Shown: positions 11,323 to 24,720, counted from the first letter of the stretch. The stretch: DNA of 64,000 nucleotides from Aldrovandia affinis (GCA_029706075.1 JAINUG010000048.1:1916501-1980500), one strand, 5' to 3'. Notes: a model not told the origin generated them from the letters alone. Translations and numbers: made by a program.

Positions 11323-13560
11323 AGAAAAATCCACCGCTGACAAATGCAGCCAACGACGAACAGCCACTGCTGGTTATCTTTAATTCCTGTGTCCCCTTGG
11401 AAGTCAAAGCACGGATCCCCGCGGGACGGCATCCCTGGAGTTTTTATGCTCCCTGGGTGCGCCTCGCCAGGCTTGCGGTCCACTTGACCGCAGAGTTGAC
11501 CTTGTTCTGGGTGTGTGAAAAGTGTCTGCACTGCACAACGGCAAGACTATAACAGCATTTTCTGCCTGACGCCATTCGCCCCGATTCATTCGCCTGCTCT
11601 CACGCTAAATGGCTGAAAGATGTAGCATGCTGCATTACTTAGGAAATGCCAGGAGGCCTGATTTAATTAATTGCATTTTATTTGAATTGGTCTGTACTGC
11701 ATTCTAATGTCCTTGCCGTTTGAGACACAAGAGTGACAGTGAATCAGAGTAATATCATTTATTTATCTAATCAGAACAAAATAATTTCACTACCGCACTA
11801 CCCATACCTAGATATTGTGTATACTGTACTTATGCGTTTGGATGTGAGTACATGTTTGTGCACATAAAGAATGAAGTCTGCAGGGAAGCGAAATTGTGTG
11901 TGTGTGTTTGTGTGTGCGTGTGTGTGCAGTGGTATGAAACCAGTCACCTCACCATTCTCACGAGAAAGGGGTAATAAAGTCACACACAGGTATACACATA
12001 CACAGACTATTAATTGCAATCTGTGCTCAGTTTTGCTACCAATGCAATTTGTGCATGTACTCGAATGCACATTTCTCATTCCTCTTTTCCCCCTGTGGCA
12101 GCGGAATACCATTGGTCATGCAACTGAGGAGAAGAGCACATTGCTTGCTCTGATCTCACTGCCTTTCCAAATCCTTCTTGGCTTGGTCTAAAATCAGTTT
12201 TAAAATTAGAGCCTGGCTCACCTTTGGGAGGAAGCACACCATGGGTCACTTCGCTGGGCTCTCTCTCCACAGACTCAGTCTGCACAGGTACTGTATTAAA
12301 GCTTTTCTACCTCTCTGTCTTTCTTTTCTTTCTTCTCATTTTCCTTTCTTGTGGTGCATAAGTTTGCATAATTTCATTTGTGATGCTTGGCTGCTTTATT
12401 CGCTGTTTTAAGTTCTTCAGCGCATCAATTCCCTGAGGTGGACGTCTTTTTTTTCCCACATAACCAAAAAAAGCTACTGTTTAAGCCCTCCATGCCCCAC
12501 CTTTTAAATCCCTTTAACTCTCTTCTTAACCTCACTTTTGTGCCTTTTATAAGGGAAGAATGGAGGTGCTCCACTTGAACTTTGATCGTGCCCGCAATGG
12601 CATGTCCTGAAATGTGTAAGACAACCTTTGGAGAACGGTGGCTGCTAAGTGTTCATCATTTGGAATGAAAAACCTAACCAGTCTCCTACATACTATGGTG
12701 TGGAACCTTTTTGTAACCCTGCATCCTGTGTTTTTGGCTTTCTAAGTTATGTGGATAAAACAGACTGAAAGAAACACCAAAGAAGCACTTTGTTTGAAAG
12801 CTGAAAACTATACTATGGGGTATTACAAACAGATCGACAATCAGGCGTTTGTTGTTTGATGGCAGTCGGTAAAAATGTGCTGGTTGTACCCAAGGTCTGG
12901 TTGTACCCTAAAAGTGAAACTGTTCCCCCAATTCCTTCTGTAAATAACCAACCATATAAATGGTATACAGCACACATATGACCTAACAGTAAGGCATTAT
13001 AAGATGGTCACCAGGCAAATGGATAAAAGTCTAATAAGAGCAGCAACATACATAAGAAAAAAGTCCCATTTGTCATGCCCCCCAAGTACTTCATTCACAA
13101 TTCCGACAGTACTTCCTGTTGTCATCTTTCCATCCAAGTTGCAAAATACTTTTTTTATCCTAGTTGCATGATAAATGAGAGCTGGCTGAATACCTCTCCT
13201 CACAAATGAAAGATTGCCATCTTTTAATCCGCTGCTTCGAACTGCATTGTGGGAGCTCTGTAAGACAAACCAAGGGCAATTAGGCCTGCCTGGACCACTC
13301 TGCCCGTATCTCCCCATCGGCAGGCCACAGAAGAACGCACCAGGGGCTATCTCTAACACCACACATGATGACACCTCACACCCAGGGAGGACCGTGCTCT
13401 GGTCTCAGCCTGCCTCACTCAAAATACCCACCCACCACAGGTCTTAAAGGGCACCCTGGGACCAACACCAAGCCAGATAACACTGGCTCTCTCACACTGA
13501 GCACAGCAAAACAAAAACCTCAGTGAATAATGACTAGCAGTCAGATGTGGGTTTTATCAT
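11323..13560. other. intronic sequence with a GT microsatellite
   Basis: A GT run lies at about 11895-11928. A pyrimidine-rich stretch lies near 12305-12350. No exon or transposon is recognised. Confidence 0.55.
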
Positions 13561-13750
13561 GGGCAGCAGGGTGATGTAGTGGTTCAAGAGCTGGGGTTGT
13601 AATCAGAAGGGCACATCTAATTTTCCCAGGTGGGAAACTACCACTGTACCCTTTCATAAGGCACTTCACTATAGTAAATCTCCAGCCTTTTGGATATACA
13701 GTTTGGAAAACTTTGACTATGAATGTCAATCTGAGAAAATGTAGTAATGG
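13561..13750 (+). mobile_element. tRNA-derived SINE, degraded copy 1
   Basis: The head reads GGGCAGCAGGGTGATGTAGT then GGTT, as in fish tRNA-derived SINEs. The body has TGTACCCTTTCATAAGGCAC and CCAGCCTTTTGGATATACAG (counterparts of 'tgtacccttgagcaaggcac' and 'ccagctgtataaatgg'). The tail is CTGAGAAAATGTAGTAATGG. The same family recurs at 14661, 15776, 18990, 39160, 53545 and 54610. Confidence 0.75.
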
Positions 13751-14660
13751 ATTTCAGCTCATCCAGGTTGAGGCAGAGAAACTCCTGATGATGATGGCTT
13801 TTTCAGATCACACCTTATTTCTGGTGGCCTGTTTAATCATATACATGACATATTTGGTTCATGCCAGAAATCAAAATGTCGTCCCCGACGCCCTTCTTTG
13901 GGACCAATGACTCACGGAGAGAGGAATAGTGTGGGTGGCGGGGGTGTTGCTGGCAGGAGGTGGAGAAACCCCTGTCACTCTCCATCACCCTACTCAGGAG
14001 TTTTTGGCATCATTCACCGGGACGGTTATGAGACCCAATTATCGCTGAGTGGCAGGTGGGTTAGGACCTTTCCCTGGCCATGGGCTTCTCTCTCTCTCTC
14101 GGGTGCTGACCTCATCACCAGGACAAGGACCTGCTCATGTCACCTCCTCGCCTGTGCCGCCCAGTCAGCCAGCATCCTCTGTGCCCGCAGCATCCCTGCA
14201 GGGTCAGATAGCGCCTGCAGTAGTACTGCATTTGTCACACATGGAGCCCATAGTGATGAAATACAAAGTTGGAGGAGACAGCATCTTCTAGACTGGCGTG
14301 CAGCTGGAACAGGGTTCTAGACACCAGTCCTGGGCCTGGGTTCCACCCCTTCTCCTCTAGGCAGACAACTGTGGCCAGTAAATCAGCTGATGGGAGAATA
14401 TGGGGAAGTGGGCAACCTGTTTCTGCTCTAGCTCTAAGTTCAGAAAATCATACATAGTTACCTAAAGCTGCAGTAATGGGGCAGCAGTGTTTAAAAAAAA
14501 AAATAATTATGTTATAATTTATTGTGTCATAATTCAGTTTCATCATTAGGTTTGTACAGTTCATTGCTGTTAAACACATTTGACATTCATTTTATATATG
14601 GCGTGAGGGAAAAATATTTTAAAAAAGAAAGAAAAAGGAAAAAAAGAAAAAGAAAAAAAA
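13751..14660. other. intronic sequence ending in an A-rich tract
   Basis: Mostly unique sequence. A 140-codon frame at 13898-14320 has no recognisable domain. An A-rich tract at about 14609-14660 directly precedes the next SINE. Confidence 0.5.
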
Positions 14661-14872
14661 CTGTGTTGTGTGGTGGATAAGCCATTGGTCTTGTAGCTAA
14701 CAGGTTGAGGGTATGCATCCAGGGCTGGACATTGCCCTTGAACACGGTACTTACCATGAATTGCTTCAGTAAACGGCCAGCTATATAAATGGACAGTACC
14801 TAAAATATAAGCTGTGTAAGTCACCCTGGATAAAGGTCACAGGCTGAGCAATAAATAACAACAATAACAATG
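14661..14872 (+). mobile_element. tRNA-derived SINE, copy 2 (nearly full length)
   Basis: A tRNA-like head with GTGGTGGATAAGCCATTGG is followed by a weak B-box. The body has TTGCCCTTGAACACGGTACT, TGAATTGCTTCAGTAAACGG and CAGCTATATAAATGGACAG. The L2-like tail is GTAAGTCACCCTGGATAAAG and ends in an AATAACAACAATAACA simple repeat. It is the best reference copy of this family in the window. Confidence 0.88.
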
Positions 14873-15775
14873 ACCCCTTGAGCATTGTACTGTACTGCAG
14901 GGTGTGACAGGGATGCTTTACCACCCACTCCGACGAACACACACACACACACACACACACAATACGCAATGGCCTGGAAATCTGCACTATCAAGCACCAA
15001 AAATAAGCTTGGCAGCTCTCCAGTGTTGAAGAGCAGTTTAAAACCATGGAAGCTTTCCCAAGGTACGAGATGCAGATCCCCATCTCTGCATCTTAAGATA
15101 TTATCTTACTCCATTGCATCTCCTTCTAAAGCCCCCTGGGATCTGGCAGCATGTTTGCTCTGTTGAGTACACGTGACACCTGTGGTCTCCAAGCTACTGC
15201 ATGCAGACCAGCAAGATGTTTCTCATCAGGATTCACACTCAGAGCAGCTTTTCTCACAGCAGATGGTCTCAGATCAGAGCCCTCCCTTGTTGAAGAATGG
15301 GTAGTGCCTATTTTTGGTATCACCATAGCATCCAGCCTCCTATACAGACTCTTGGGCTGGGTGGTGTTTTTCTGTTGGCTTGCAAGAATAGTGATGAATA
15401 GTGGAACTACTGCTTAGTATGAATGCAGGTCCATGCCGCATGAAGTGGGAGGGCTTAACATGCAAGCATATGGAATTATTCATGTGCATTTTCAGAAGGA
15501 AGTGTACGGGATGGGAATATGAATATGGCCCTAGCATCCATGTATGCCTCAGCTCCATGCACATCCTGCACATCAAAATATCCTGAAATGTCTTCCTAAA
15601 GTCATCCGTCCTCTGTACACCAGCCATACACTACTGCAGTTTGGGTGCACCTATCCCATGGCATGACCCCTGTGTACTTCATTCACATGTTTAGTGAGAA
15701 CTGGTATCCAAGAAGATTTGAAGAGTTTGTATTTCTATGCGTTTTATGTTTGCAGCCACTCATTTACTGAAAGAA
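14873..15775. other. intronic sequence with a short AC microsatellite
   Basis: An AC run lies at about 14938-14962. The remainder has no recognised element. Confidence 0.55.
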
Positions 15776-15994
15776 GCGGTGATGCTGTGATTTAGTGGTT
15801 GGTAGACTTGGTTTGTAAACAGAGGGATAAAGATTTGATTCACAGGTGAGACATCCTGCTCGTACCCTTGAGAACGGCAGTTAACCTGAAGTAAATACGC
15901 AGCAGTACTGTATGAACAATATGCAATATGTAAAATGCATGCTGGTTAAACCATCCTGGACAAGGCCATCTGCTCAGCAAATCCATAATAATGA
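15776..15994 (+). mobile_element. tRNA-derived SINE, copy 3
   Basis: Head: GATGCTGTGATTTAGTGGTT, with a B-box-like GATTTGATTCACAGG. Body: TCGTACCCTTGAGAACGGCA then GTTAACCTGAAG. Tail: ATCCTGGACAAGGCCATCTG then CTCAGCAAATCCATAATAAT. Same family as 14661-14872. Confidence 0.8.
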
Positions 15995-17329
15995 AGAGGT
16001 GTAGGGGAGGATCATTCCCTCGGTACTGCGGTGGTATTGTCCCACTAGGAATTCCAACCCATTGCAACAGTCTGGTGACCAGCCCTGTTTTCCAACTGCT
16101 TCATCACCCTGCTGCCTTTAAAAATATATTGGGATACATAACAAAAGTATCACTCCGATCACAGTGACACACATTAACACTGAGGGAGCTCACAGTTCAG
16201 ATTGTCGTCACCCATTGCAGGGGCTTATGGAGGTCTGATAATTGTGTAGGGGAAGTGAAGGAACCACTTCAGACTGTAATTGTTTTTGTTCAGTGGGAAA
16301 GGCAAGGCCATATGGTGAGACAGAAAAAAGGCATCTTTGTTAGCATGCCACAGCTCGTTAGCACGTTCACACAACATCTGCATGGGAGATCTATCCATCT
16401 TCGGCGAGAGTTGCACGCAGTTAGTCATCACCGTGGATCAACATCAACATCAGTTTAATGGGTGAGGAAAATAGATTTTGGGACGTGAGGTTACGTGCAA
16501 ATGTGACATGTAACCCCTGAGCTGGTGTGTAAATTACAGACCTTGTGTTTGTGCGTTGAGAGTGCGCACTTACATACAATACATACACACGCAAACATGC
16601 GAAAACTTGCAAACATAAACACACATGAAAAAGGGAAATATTTTTAAATTAGACAGACACACATGCAAACAAACTCATAAACACAAACACACGTACATCT
16701 GTTGATTTGGACACCCAGGAACACAAACATACACAAACAGAGCACATGTTTACCCTGGGAGTGAGAGTGAACAGGTAGTGAAGCGTGAGAGGGGAAGGGG
16801 GCTGATGAAATCACAGACCCATCCCTCCAGTAAGAGCAGCTCACAGCTACAACACAGTCACAACTGATGAGCTCATTACTCTTACCCCTTCTTAAGCCCC
16901 CTAGCCATTGAAGCCCTTTAGACCTTATTTTCATGTTTTTGCCAACTTCATTGTAGATTAATTTTATCATGGCTTTGTTTTGGGTGACGACCAACCATAT
17001 TACTTCCAGACCTCCAACCTACATTAATTCCACACTGTTGTCATCATCTAGTCCATTTTCTCTGTGCATGCAGTTACTGTCATATTTGTGTGCCTCGCCA
17101 GACTCACCTTTGTTCGGCATGAGGAATGTCTAGTCTTTTCGCCTCAATCAACATCTTCCGGTTCACCTCATCGGGGCAAATTTGCTGAAAGGTTGCTTGC
17201 AATCATAATCGATGTAGACTTCAATACAAATTGGGAGCGTGCCTGCTGGCTTAGAAAAGCAATGCCATTTTAAAATAAATTATAACTTCGAGAGACTTGC
17301 ATGCAATTGACTACAATGTTTCTGTAAGA
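15995..17329. other. intronic sequence with a degenerate CA-rich stretch
   Basis: At about 16560-16740 there is a decayed CA/CAAA-rich block (ACACAAACACAC, GCAAACATGCGAAAAC). Nothing else is recognised. Confidence 0.5.
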
Positions 17330-17447
17330 TTTTGCCATTTCACATATTTGTGGAATACAAATCATAAAGCACATCACCTTTCAGGTGATCTTGGTAGATC
17401 TTGAAACAGATCTTGGTAGTGGACTCAGACTTTTGGACCCCACTGTA
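17330..17447. mobile_element. Tc1/mariner terminal remnant
   Basis: It ends in GACTCAGACTTTTGGACCCC followed by ACTGTA, the reverse complement of a Tc1-like end starting TACAGTGGGGTCCAAAAGTC. The opposite end and any transposase are not seen, and the inner boundary is a guess. Confidence 0.45.
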
Positions 17448-18989
17448 TATACTGTATATATAGTATAAACAGTTGTTGCTAGGTGATTGTGTATGTGTAC
17501 ACATACAGTATATCTGGCATTTTTAGGTAAGCTTCACTTTTTCTGTTATTCATTCTTTGCTTGTTGTTGGTACATATTGAACTTTCTTCCTGTGCTTACG
17601 TTTTAGGTGGGTAACTCTGTTATTGACCTTTGGTTAAATATTGAAAAGACAGTAAAATGAAACCTGAAATGCATTTTGTTCCTACTTCCTAGTGATTCAA
17701 TCTACTACGTCTCCCTAAAATTCCCTCTTGCTCCCAACTATTCAGACTGATCAGACTTTAAACATTATTTTATCCTGACACCAAAAATTTATTAGACAAC
17801 CCCACTCTCCCCAAGTACTTGAGCACAATCAAAAATGTCATATAATTCATTAAAGGATTCACTTTCATTGTATGTGACTTTACATCAGCCAGCCCGTGGC
17901 CATATATCATAATTTTGATTATCCACCCCTTGGTTTACCCAGGGTCAGGAAAAGCGGTGGTTTTGCGGTTTGCTGTAAACATGGACATTTCCGCAATTTC
18001 ACCCTTTACGAGCACTCTCTGTATTACGATCGCACATTGGCCACACCGGTCTTTTACGGGACTGTCACAGCTTTGTGGGAATGTGGGGACGGCGAGGCAG
18101 TGTCACAGGCTGAAAGGGGCAGGGCAGCTCAAGGACCCAGTCCCACCTAATGTAGGTCTCAGGATGTCCACCATGTAATTAATGGGACAACGTCCTTCAC
18201 CTGCCCGGTGCAGCCACTCAGCAAAATCATTTATATTTCCCATCAGGCAGGGCGAGAGGTTATCCAAAGTATAGGACTACATTGATTAAACAGAGGTACA
18301 GGGAATAATCAATTCACTGTGTGTTTTTCTTCAATCACCTTGGTATCTCCACTTCTCCAGTGAACAGCGAAGACCCCCCACCCCACCCCACACACCTTAT
18401 TTGCGGGAATGGGTGGGGGCTGGCGACAATGAGCGAGTGCAGATTTGCAATGATAAGCAGATGATGAATCGAAGCGAGGGCAGTGGCATTTTTCTTTGTC
18501 ACAGCGCCTTTCCCACTTCATATTTCACGCCTTCAGGCGGTCGAAGAAAACCTCTCCTCCACCCCACCCCCCCACCGACGTCTCTTAATCTCTTTGCGTC
18601 CTCTCCTTTCTCACAGTTTTCTATACTTTTTTCGCAGGACGTCGATTTTTATTTCATTATTACTTCCCACTCCACCTTTTAGAGGAAATTAGACCGTGAA
18701 AGGACTGCAAGGAGACGTGGTGTTGTCTGCATCACAGATTTGGAGTCCATCTATGGATTTACAGGGCGTGTTTGTACATTATGGCTTTGTGCCTGTGCCT
18801 ATTAAATAGATTTTCATAGCATATGTTTAGGGGAGAATGCCCCAAGAACAAGCCACACAATTATTTGCTGACTTGCATCTACATGGGAAGTAGCTAGATA
18901 TGACTTGGCACTGTGTGAATAACCAAATTGCTTATTTTGCTGTTACTTTTCTTTCCATAAAACAACTCAAGGTGCCCTTGAACAAATAT
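17448..18989. other. intronic sequence without recognised features
   Basis: Unique-looking sequence with small TATA repeats near 17450-17515 and a C-rich patch near 18370-18395. No exon or transposon is recognised. Confidence 0.5.
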
Positions 18990-19205
18990 CTGATCTGTGA
19001 GCTAACCAGAGTCTGGGCTCATACCAAAAAGGTTGCAAGTTCAATTCCCAAGGAGGAACATAGTAATTTTACTCTTGAAGATGGCACTTAACCCAAAATG
19101 CTATGAATATCCAGCTGTCCAAATGGATAGCATGCAAAATCTAAGCTACTATATGTACGTTTCCTGGGATACGGCTGTCTGCCAGGTAAATAATAACAAC
19201 AACAC
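18990..19205 (+). mobile_element. tRNA-derived SINE, copy 4
   Basis: B-box-like GCAAGTTCAATTCCCAAGG; body TACTCTTGAAGATGGCACTT then AACCC, and CCAGCTGTCCAAATGGATAG; tail TTTCCTGGGATACGGCTGTC then TGCCAGGTAAATAATAACAA. Each has a counterpart in the copy at 14661. Confidence 0.82.
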
Positions 19206-22200
19206 TAATTACAAGCACTGATTGCCTTTACTGAAGCATCAACACGCAGGCTGGCGAGGGTAGTGAATGATGGGAAGTCTGTACTGTGGCCAGGAAATCC
19301 TTTTGAAACCTGACCTTTGAACCCTCTTTGTGAATGACACTCTGTGTATGCTTTCCCCTGTAGTCCCTTGCATTGTTCTTTCAATAATGGTGTACCACGA
19401 CTCATTTTCCTTGCAAGCCTGCCTCATTGTTCGCTGGCTTGAAATGTCTTATTTATGATGGATGAATATTTCACATCTCACTCACACAGCACGCTGCATA
19501 TTAGATTAACTTTTAAAACGTGGCAAATCTGCAGTACTCTCTCACAGTAATGTCTTGCAAACACTCGAGCTGTGTAATAAATGAAATCCCCATCACCCAT
19601 AATGCCCTTTGTTGCCACTTGGATCCTGAAAGCTGTCATTTCAGTGTTTAGCTGAAACTGTGCTGAAACTTTGCGTGATGTGATGAGACCGTCTGCCTCT
19701 GTCTGTCCAGTGTTCTGACCTTCTGTTTGCTTCAATTCTAGATGGGCTGACAGTGTGGTCTCTACTCTGAACAATGTTGTACACATGTGTCCTTCACACA
19801 ACCTTTACACCATATTAGCCTGCTCTCCATATCCTATTTCCATTTTTCAACATATTGTGGGGGTCTGCTTCCTCACCACTTCCACCATCGCCCAGTGCTC
19901 CCCTCCTACTAAATACTAAATACTAAACCAGGAGAAGGGAGGGGTGGGGGGCTGTCTGAGTTTCTCCTCTCAGATGGGACATTTGTGTGAGCCACAGTCC
20001 TCCTTCACCACATTACATACGATTAAGGCTGGGATGCAGATTGATTTTATCTCCCAGTCCCATTATGTTACCTACACTACAACTACTTTTTAAAATATTA
20101 TTAGAGGCCAGGCAGCTCAGAGTGAATAATCTGTTCACAATGTGCATAGTGAAGCTTTTAATCTTTTTTTTTTGGGGGGGGGTTTTAAAGGAAGTGGAAG
20201 CAGGGCCTCCACTTGGGACTCTCAGTGGTTGGCCATTGACAAGAGACCACTGAGAGCTCATAATTCCATAAAGACTCCCTCACATAGCCTCCTGGCTTAA
20301 AATCCAAGAGCCATGGGGCGAAGAGTGGGTTGGGTGTGTTTGCAGTTTGTTTGATAGAAAAAAGCATGCTGAAATATATGCTGAATATCGGGGGTGAAGC
20401 ATTGCAGCCTTTGACGTGGGATCAATTAGCCATACCTGAGCTTAATGAAATGTCTTGTGGGCTGAAATGGGTCTAATGAAGCTTGAAGCGAAGCCGGCAA
20501 GGGCACTGCCAGAGATGCAGCAAGAGGTTTTACTAAAAACAGCACAGACGGAAGATGATTAGGTGGAGAGGAAGCATGTTCCTGACCGTCTCCTGATATT
20601 AACTGAAGCAAACACGCATAGCTTGCTTATAAAGTATATCTTATAACATAATATAGTATATACTTTACAAATAAATATATTAATAATAACTACAATAAAT
20701 ACATAACAACTTGATTAAGTGCAGGTGTATATTTACAAGCTGATAAGTCCCAGGGGGGGAAATAGGAGAAGAATAATGTCTCCTTGATGTTCTGTATTTT
20801 GTACAATGGCACTTACTTTGGCTAATGGCTGTTCTCTGAAAACAATAGCACTAGATTATCTTACAGTTATGTGACATGGATATCTAATAGGCTACATTTA
20901 AATTTTAAGTTAGAAAAAGCCTGTAAGTATGCTAAGTCAATAGGCCCAACAGGACCAATAAAGGCTTGGAATGTCCTTTCCATTTGCTCATAGATCTACC
21001 GTAGTTGATTTTCAATGTGGAAAGTAGGTGAGGGTGAGGTGGTGAACGGGGACAGCTCAGAATATCTCAGTAATTCTCAACATAGTGAGGTAGGAAAGGT
21101 CCTCCCCATATGCTGTGCACGATCTAACGATCTGGACACTTTAAAAAAAATAATAATTGCAACAACATATGATTTGCCCACTGCCTCCACCCACCACATC
21201 CGACTCAGACCACCCACAACCGGTGACCTAGGCATTCGCCTATGCATCATCTTCAAACTCTTGACAGCTGCGCCATTTGTGTCGCCACAGGCACTGAACA
21301 TATTACATCCATACATCATGTGCATATTGTGGGAGAGGGCAGCACGTAGATAATGAAAAAGGTCCTCCTTCCGAATTGATAGTAATTCATGCATCCTCGT
21401 TCATTGAGACAACACTGCCTTATGCTACCAGCAGAAAACCTTACAATCAAAGACAGAACTGCCAGATAGCATGCCATCTGATGACTGGTTTCTGATGTCT
21501 GCTACATTGCTTATCTTGCTGTGCCCTTTGGGCATGAAAGCTGTTTTGTGTTCTGATTCAGCCCCCACCAGGCTTTCCTCCACCATTTCTCTTCCATCTT
21601 CAATGCTCTGCCTTCAGTGCTCCATCAGATTTCTGGTGGCCCTTTACTGTCTACAGCTACAGATGGCTATCAGAAACTGCACAAGATCATCCATTTGAAC
21701 GCAAATATATCTCCTTTCTATTGCTAATCAGGTCAAGAGCTAACTGCTGCCCACTGATTTGAGCTGTTTGAGCACTCATGAAAAAAAGACCCTGGGATGT
21801 TGATTGCTTTTCATGGCCTTTCTCTGTTCTGCTGGCATTTTCAGACACCTGAGGCTGAAGGAATACAATAAGTGGAGCACTTGAGTGAGTGAGTTAAAAA
21901 CAACCCGTCAATGTCAGGCTGTGGGGTCGATCTCAATGCCGAGCCATAGCAAAGTCACACCACGCTTTTAAAAATGGGACCCACTACCACTGTGTATAAC
22001 ATCCAGCATTAAAACATGGTACCTGGGAACTAGCTACCTCATACCACACAAGCAAGGATATGTTTTAACTCCCACTCAGGCTTAGATTCCATATGCCTGT
22101 CCAAATATAGCCATATTTTTTACTTTTCAACCAATGTTAATTTAGTCTATGAAAACTATAATGAAAAATATTCCTCAAGGGCCTTATTTCCCATAAAGAC

Positions 22201-23814
22201 GTGATGATAACGAGACGACATATCCATACAAAAACAATAACTAAATGAATGCATTTTCTTTGACAAAAATGTTGCAAGAAAAAATGGAATGGACTGGAAT
22301 GGATTTTGCATGATATCTGTTTATTACAATCATATGCAGTTCATAATTTATTTTTAATCATTTTTGACGCATCCTTGTCATTGGTGAAATGATGAACACC
22401 TTTCAGTTGCCCGGGCTACCTGGGTCCTCCACCCACCCTCACCCAATCTCTCAGCCTCATGCTTATCTTCTCTCCTCTTCCTTGCACAGATGCTCAAATA
22501 TACCCTTAATCATTTTAACGAGCCATCAATCATAAAAACATGGCTTCGTCCTCTGTTTTACTTGGGCTTGCCAGTAAGCAACATATGAAGAGTTTATACC
22601 CAAACACAGATAAATGCCATTCCTGCCAAAACTAAACCAAACAAGCCGTGATTGAGATCACAGTGCCAATTTCTTTTGTTGATTTACAGTTATTTTTGTT
22701 GCAGAAACTGATACATGCCGTGCCCTCTTGTTAGCACAAACCAAAATATCCACTACTGTATTTTATCGTTTAAAATACATGACATACTACATTTTCACAA
22801 CCACACAGTACCATTCAGAACAGGGACCTACGAAGCAAAAGAGGACAAGATTGGTCTTTTCACCATAATATCAGGGCAGACAGCCAATGCAGTCCCCCAT
22901 GACCAGAAATGATGCAGTCGAGATTCCCACATTTGGGAAATTTGCAGTGGTCAGCACAACCGGAGTGCAATGGCTGAGTCTCGCTCTGGGTGAACCAATT
23001 TCAGTTTAGCAAAAAATGATTGTGGATTTATCTGCTTTTAATTTAAAAAAACTGAAAAATATCAAATTGTATATATATTTTTAATGGTACATTTCAGAAA
23101 ATCTGGCTTTCTGTTACTTTGCTTACATCAATTTTGGGTCACCCTTTTTGGAATTGATTGATACCAAGATCTGGAATCTTATACCAAGAAAGCACAATAA
23201 AAAATCTTGATTTACTGAAAATGACAAAAATGTATTTATCTGCTTTTGCATCCAAACTCTTCATATGAAACCACTTCACCTATAATGCTGTATAAAACAA
23301 AACACAGTGTATCATAACCACAGGAGAGAAACCTTGCAGTTTTTGCTATGGTAAGTTAGTTAGATATCTAGCCAACTTAGCTACAAAGCTTGACATTGCT
23401 AGCATCATGAGCTAGCTAGCTTTGCTTATGATGTCGATAATAATAAACATTTAATGTTGGAATCTTAGCTGAGGGAGTGTGTGTCTTCCACTAATCATGT
23501 CTTCAGTAATAGCAGCTCACCAAATTTCATTCAGTCTAGCTTGCTATAGCTATGTATATTCATTGTATCGGTCTATCCATCATTTTGGTTAGCTTTACAG
23601 GGGACCATGTAGCATAGAGTATAGCAACATACTTCCCACAAAATCTAAACTTCACTTGACATTCCCAGGCAAAATAATATTAGCAAGTGAGTAATTGCCC
23701 TCAAGGGATAAATTAAGTTAAATTGACTGGAATCGAATTGTATATAATTGAAAAGGTTTTGTCTTTTTCTAAATTAAAATGCCAATTGATATGTCCACAC
23801 TGTTTTTTCCTCTC
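19206..23814. other. intronic sequence, mostly featureless
   Basis: About 4.6 kb. Notable items are a T-run then G-run at about 20164-20182 and an 11-bp perfect hairpin at 20219-20256. An AT-rich patch lies at 20640-20710, and GCTAGCT-rich sequence at 23340-23440 just before the hAT fragment. No exon is recognised. Confidence 0.5.
20219..20256. other. perfect 11-bp inverted repeat, 16-nt loop
   Basis: Arms CTCTCAGTGGT (20219-20229) and ACCACTGAGAG (20246-20256) are exact complements. No function is assigned. Confidence 0.6.
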
Positions 23815-24430
23815 CTTTATTTCTTTAAGCCCAGCAGACAAAAAGCTACCTGCTGCTCCTGCAGAGAAACAGACTACCATCACATGAACATTCTCCTCGA
23901 CAACAAAGTACAAACTAGATTGAAAGGAACAACATGCCAAGGAAGATGGCTGGACTGGTTTAACAGCTCCAACAGTGGAGGATTATGTTTTGATAATGAA
24001 AACTGCTGATAAGAAGTTTACTGTCCCGAAGAAAGCCAAAGTCAGCAACCTGGCAGACAAACTGTACAGTGTACTGTATAAAGGGATAACTTCAAGGCTA
24101 AACTTACCACAGCAAGGGCGATTACAATTGGCATGGACATATGGACAAAGAAGGGATTGACTGCATCTTTCCTTTCCATTAGTGCATGCTAGTTTTGCAC
24201 CCAGCAAAACAAATCAGAACACATTCCCTTGAACAGATCACCCATCCTCACACTGCACAGTTGATAAAGGTCTGTGTAGACCATTGCACGGAGAAGTGGC
24301 GCATTCCAAATGACAAAACAGTAATCACTGAGAGTGATAAGTCACAGTAATCACTGACAGTGGCAGGAACATGATTGCAGTATTCAAGCATATGGAAGTG
24401 GAAGACCCCAGTTCTGGCGAAGAAGTAGTG
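23815..24430 (+). pseudogene. decayed hAT transposase (plain DNA transposon)
   Basis: Peptides typical of ZBED/hobo-Ac-type hAT transposases appear in order. About 24006-24105 reads KKAKVSNLADKLYSVLYKGI; 24133-24189 reads MDIWTKKGLTASFLSISAC, the usual 'DxWTxxxxxxFLxIxaC' block; 24283-24325 reads TEKWRIPNDKTVIT; 24353-24406 reads TDSGRNMIAVFKHMEVED, the 'TDNgxNMxxAF' catalytic block. Frames shift between blocks and stops interrupt them, for example TAG right after ISAC. A 14-base segment (ACAGTAATCACTGA) is duplicated at 24318-24331 and 24344-24357. The 5' part from about 23815 may hold a ruined BED finger, which is uncertain. No terminal repeats were identified. It cannot encode a working enzyme. 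Confidence 0.75.
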
Positions 24431-24645
24431 AATGAATAGAGAGAAATAGTGATGCTGCTGGTATCCGTAAGTGTCTGCTAGTATCTGCTAAGCACATAAT
24501 ATTTGCTTTGGAACGTTGCTTTATTTATAGGCACTACACTTTTCTTTCTCTATGTTTTTGTTTTTCATTGTCCAGATATTGCAACATGGTACCTGTGAAC
24601 AGTACAAGTCAAGGCCTATGTTTCGAGATTTTCTACAGTTACAGA
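24431..24645. other. sequence downstream of the hAT fragment
   Basis: It may be the rest of the hAT element. No conserved motif is seen apart from a repeated GTATCTGCTA-type phrase near 24460-24490. Confidence 0.4.
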
Positions 24646-24720
24646 CATTATACAATATAAAGCACTTAGAGTGACTGGAAAAGCACTACATAAGATGGTT
24701 TAATTTAAATCCATTAGGCA
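24646..24720 (+). mobile_element. LINE-like 3' tail fragment
   Basis: It contains AATATAAAGCACTTAGAGTG then ACTGGAAAAGCACTACATAA. This matches the common fish tail 'aaagcgctttgagtg..tagaaaagcgctatataa' that I associate with CR1/Rex-like LINEs. No coding part is present and family assignment is tentative. Confidence 0.5.

Noticed and set aside
13898-14320. 140-codon plus-strand frame
   Set aside because: Biased composition with no domain or conserved motif; the overlapping 80-codon frame is equally anonymous.
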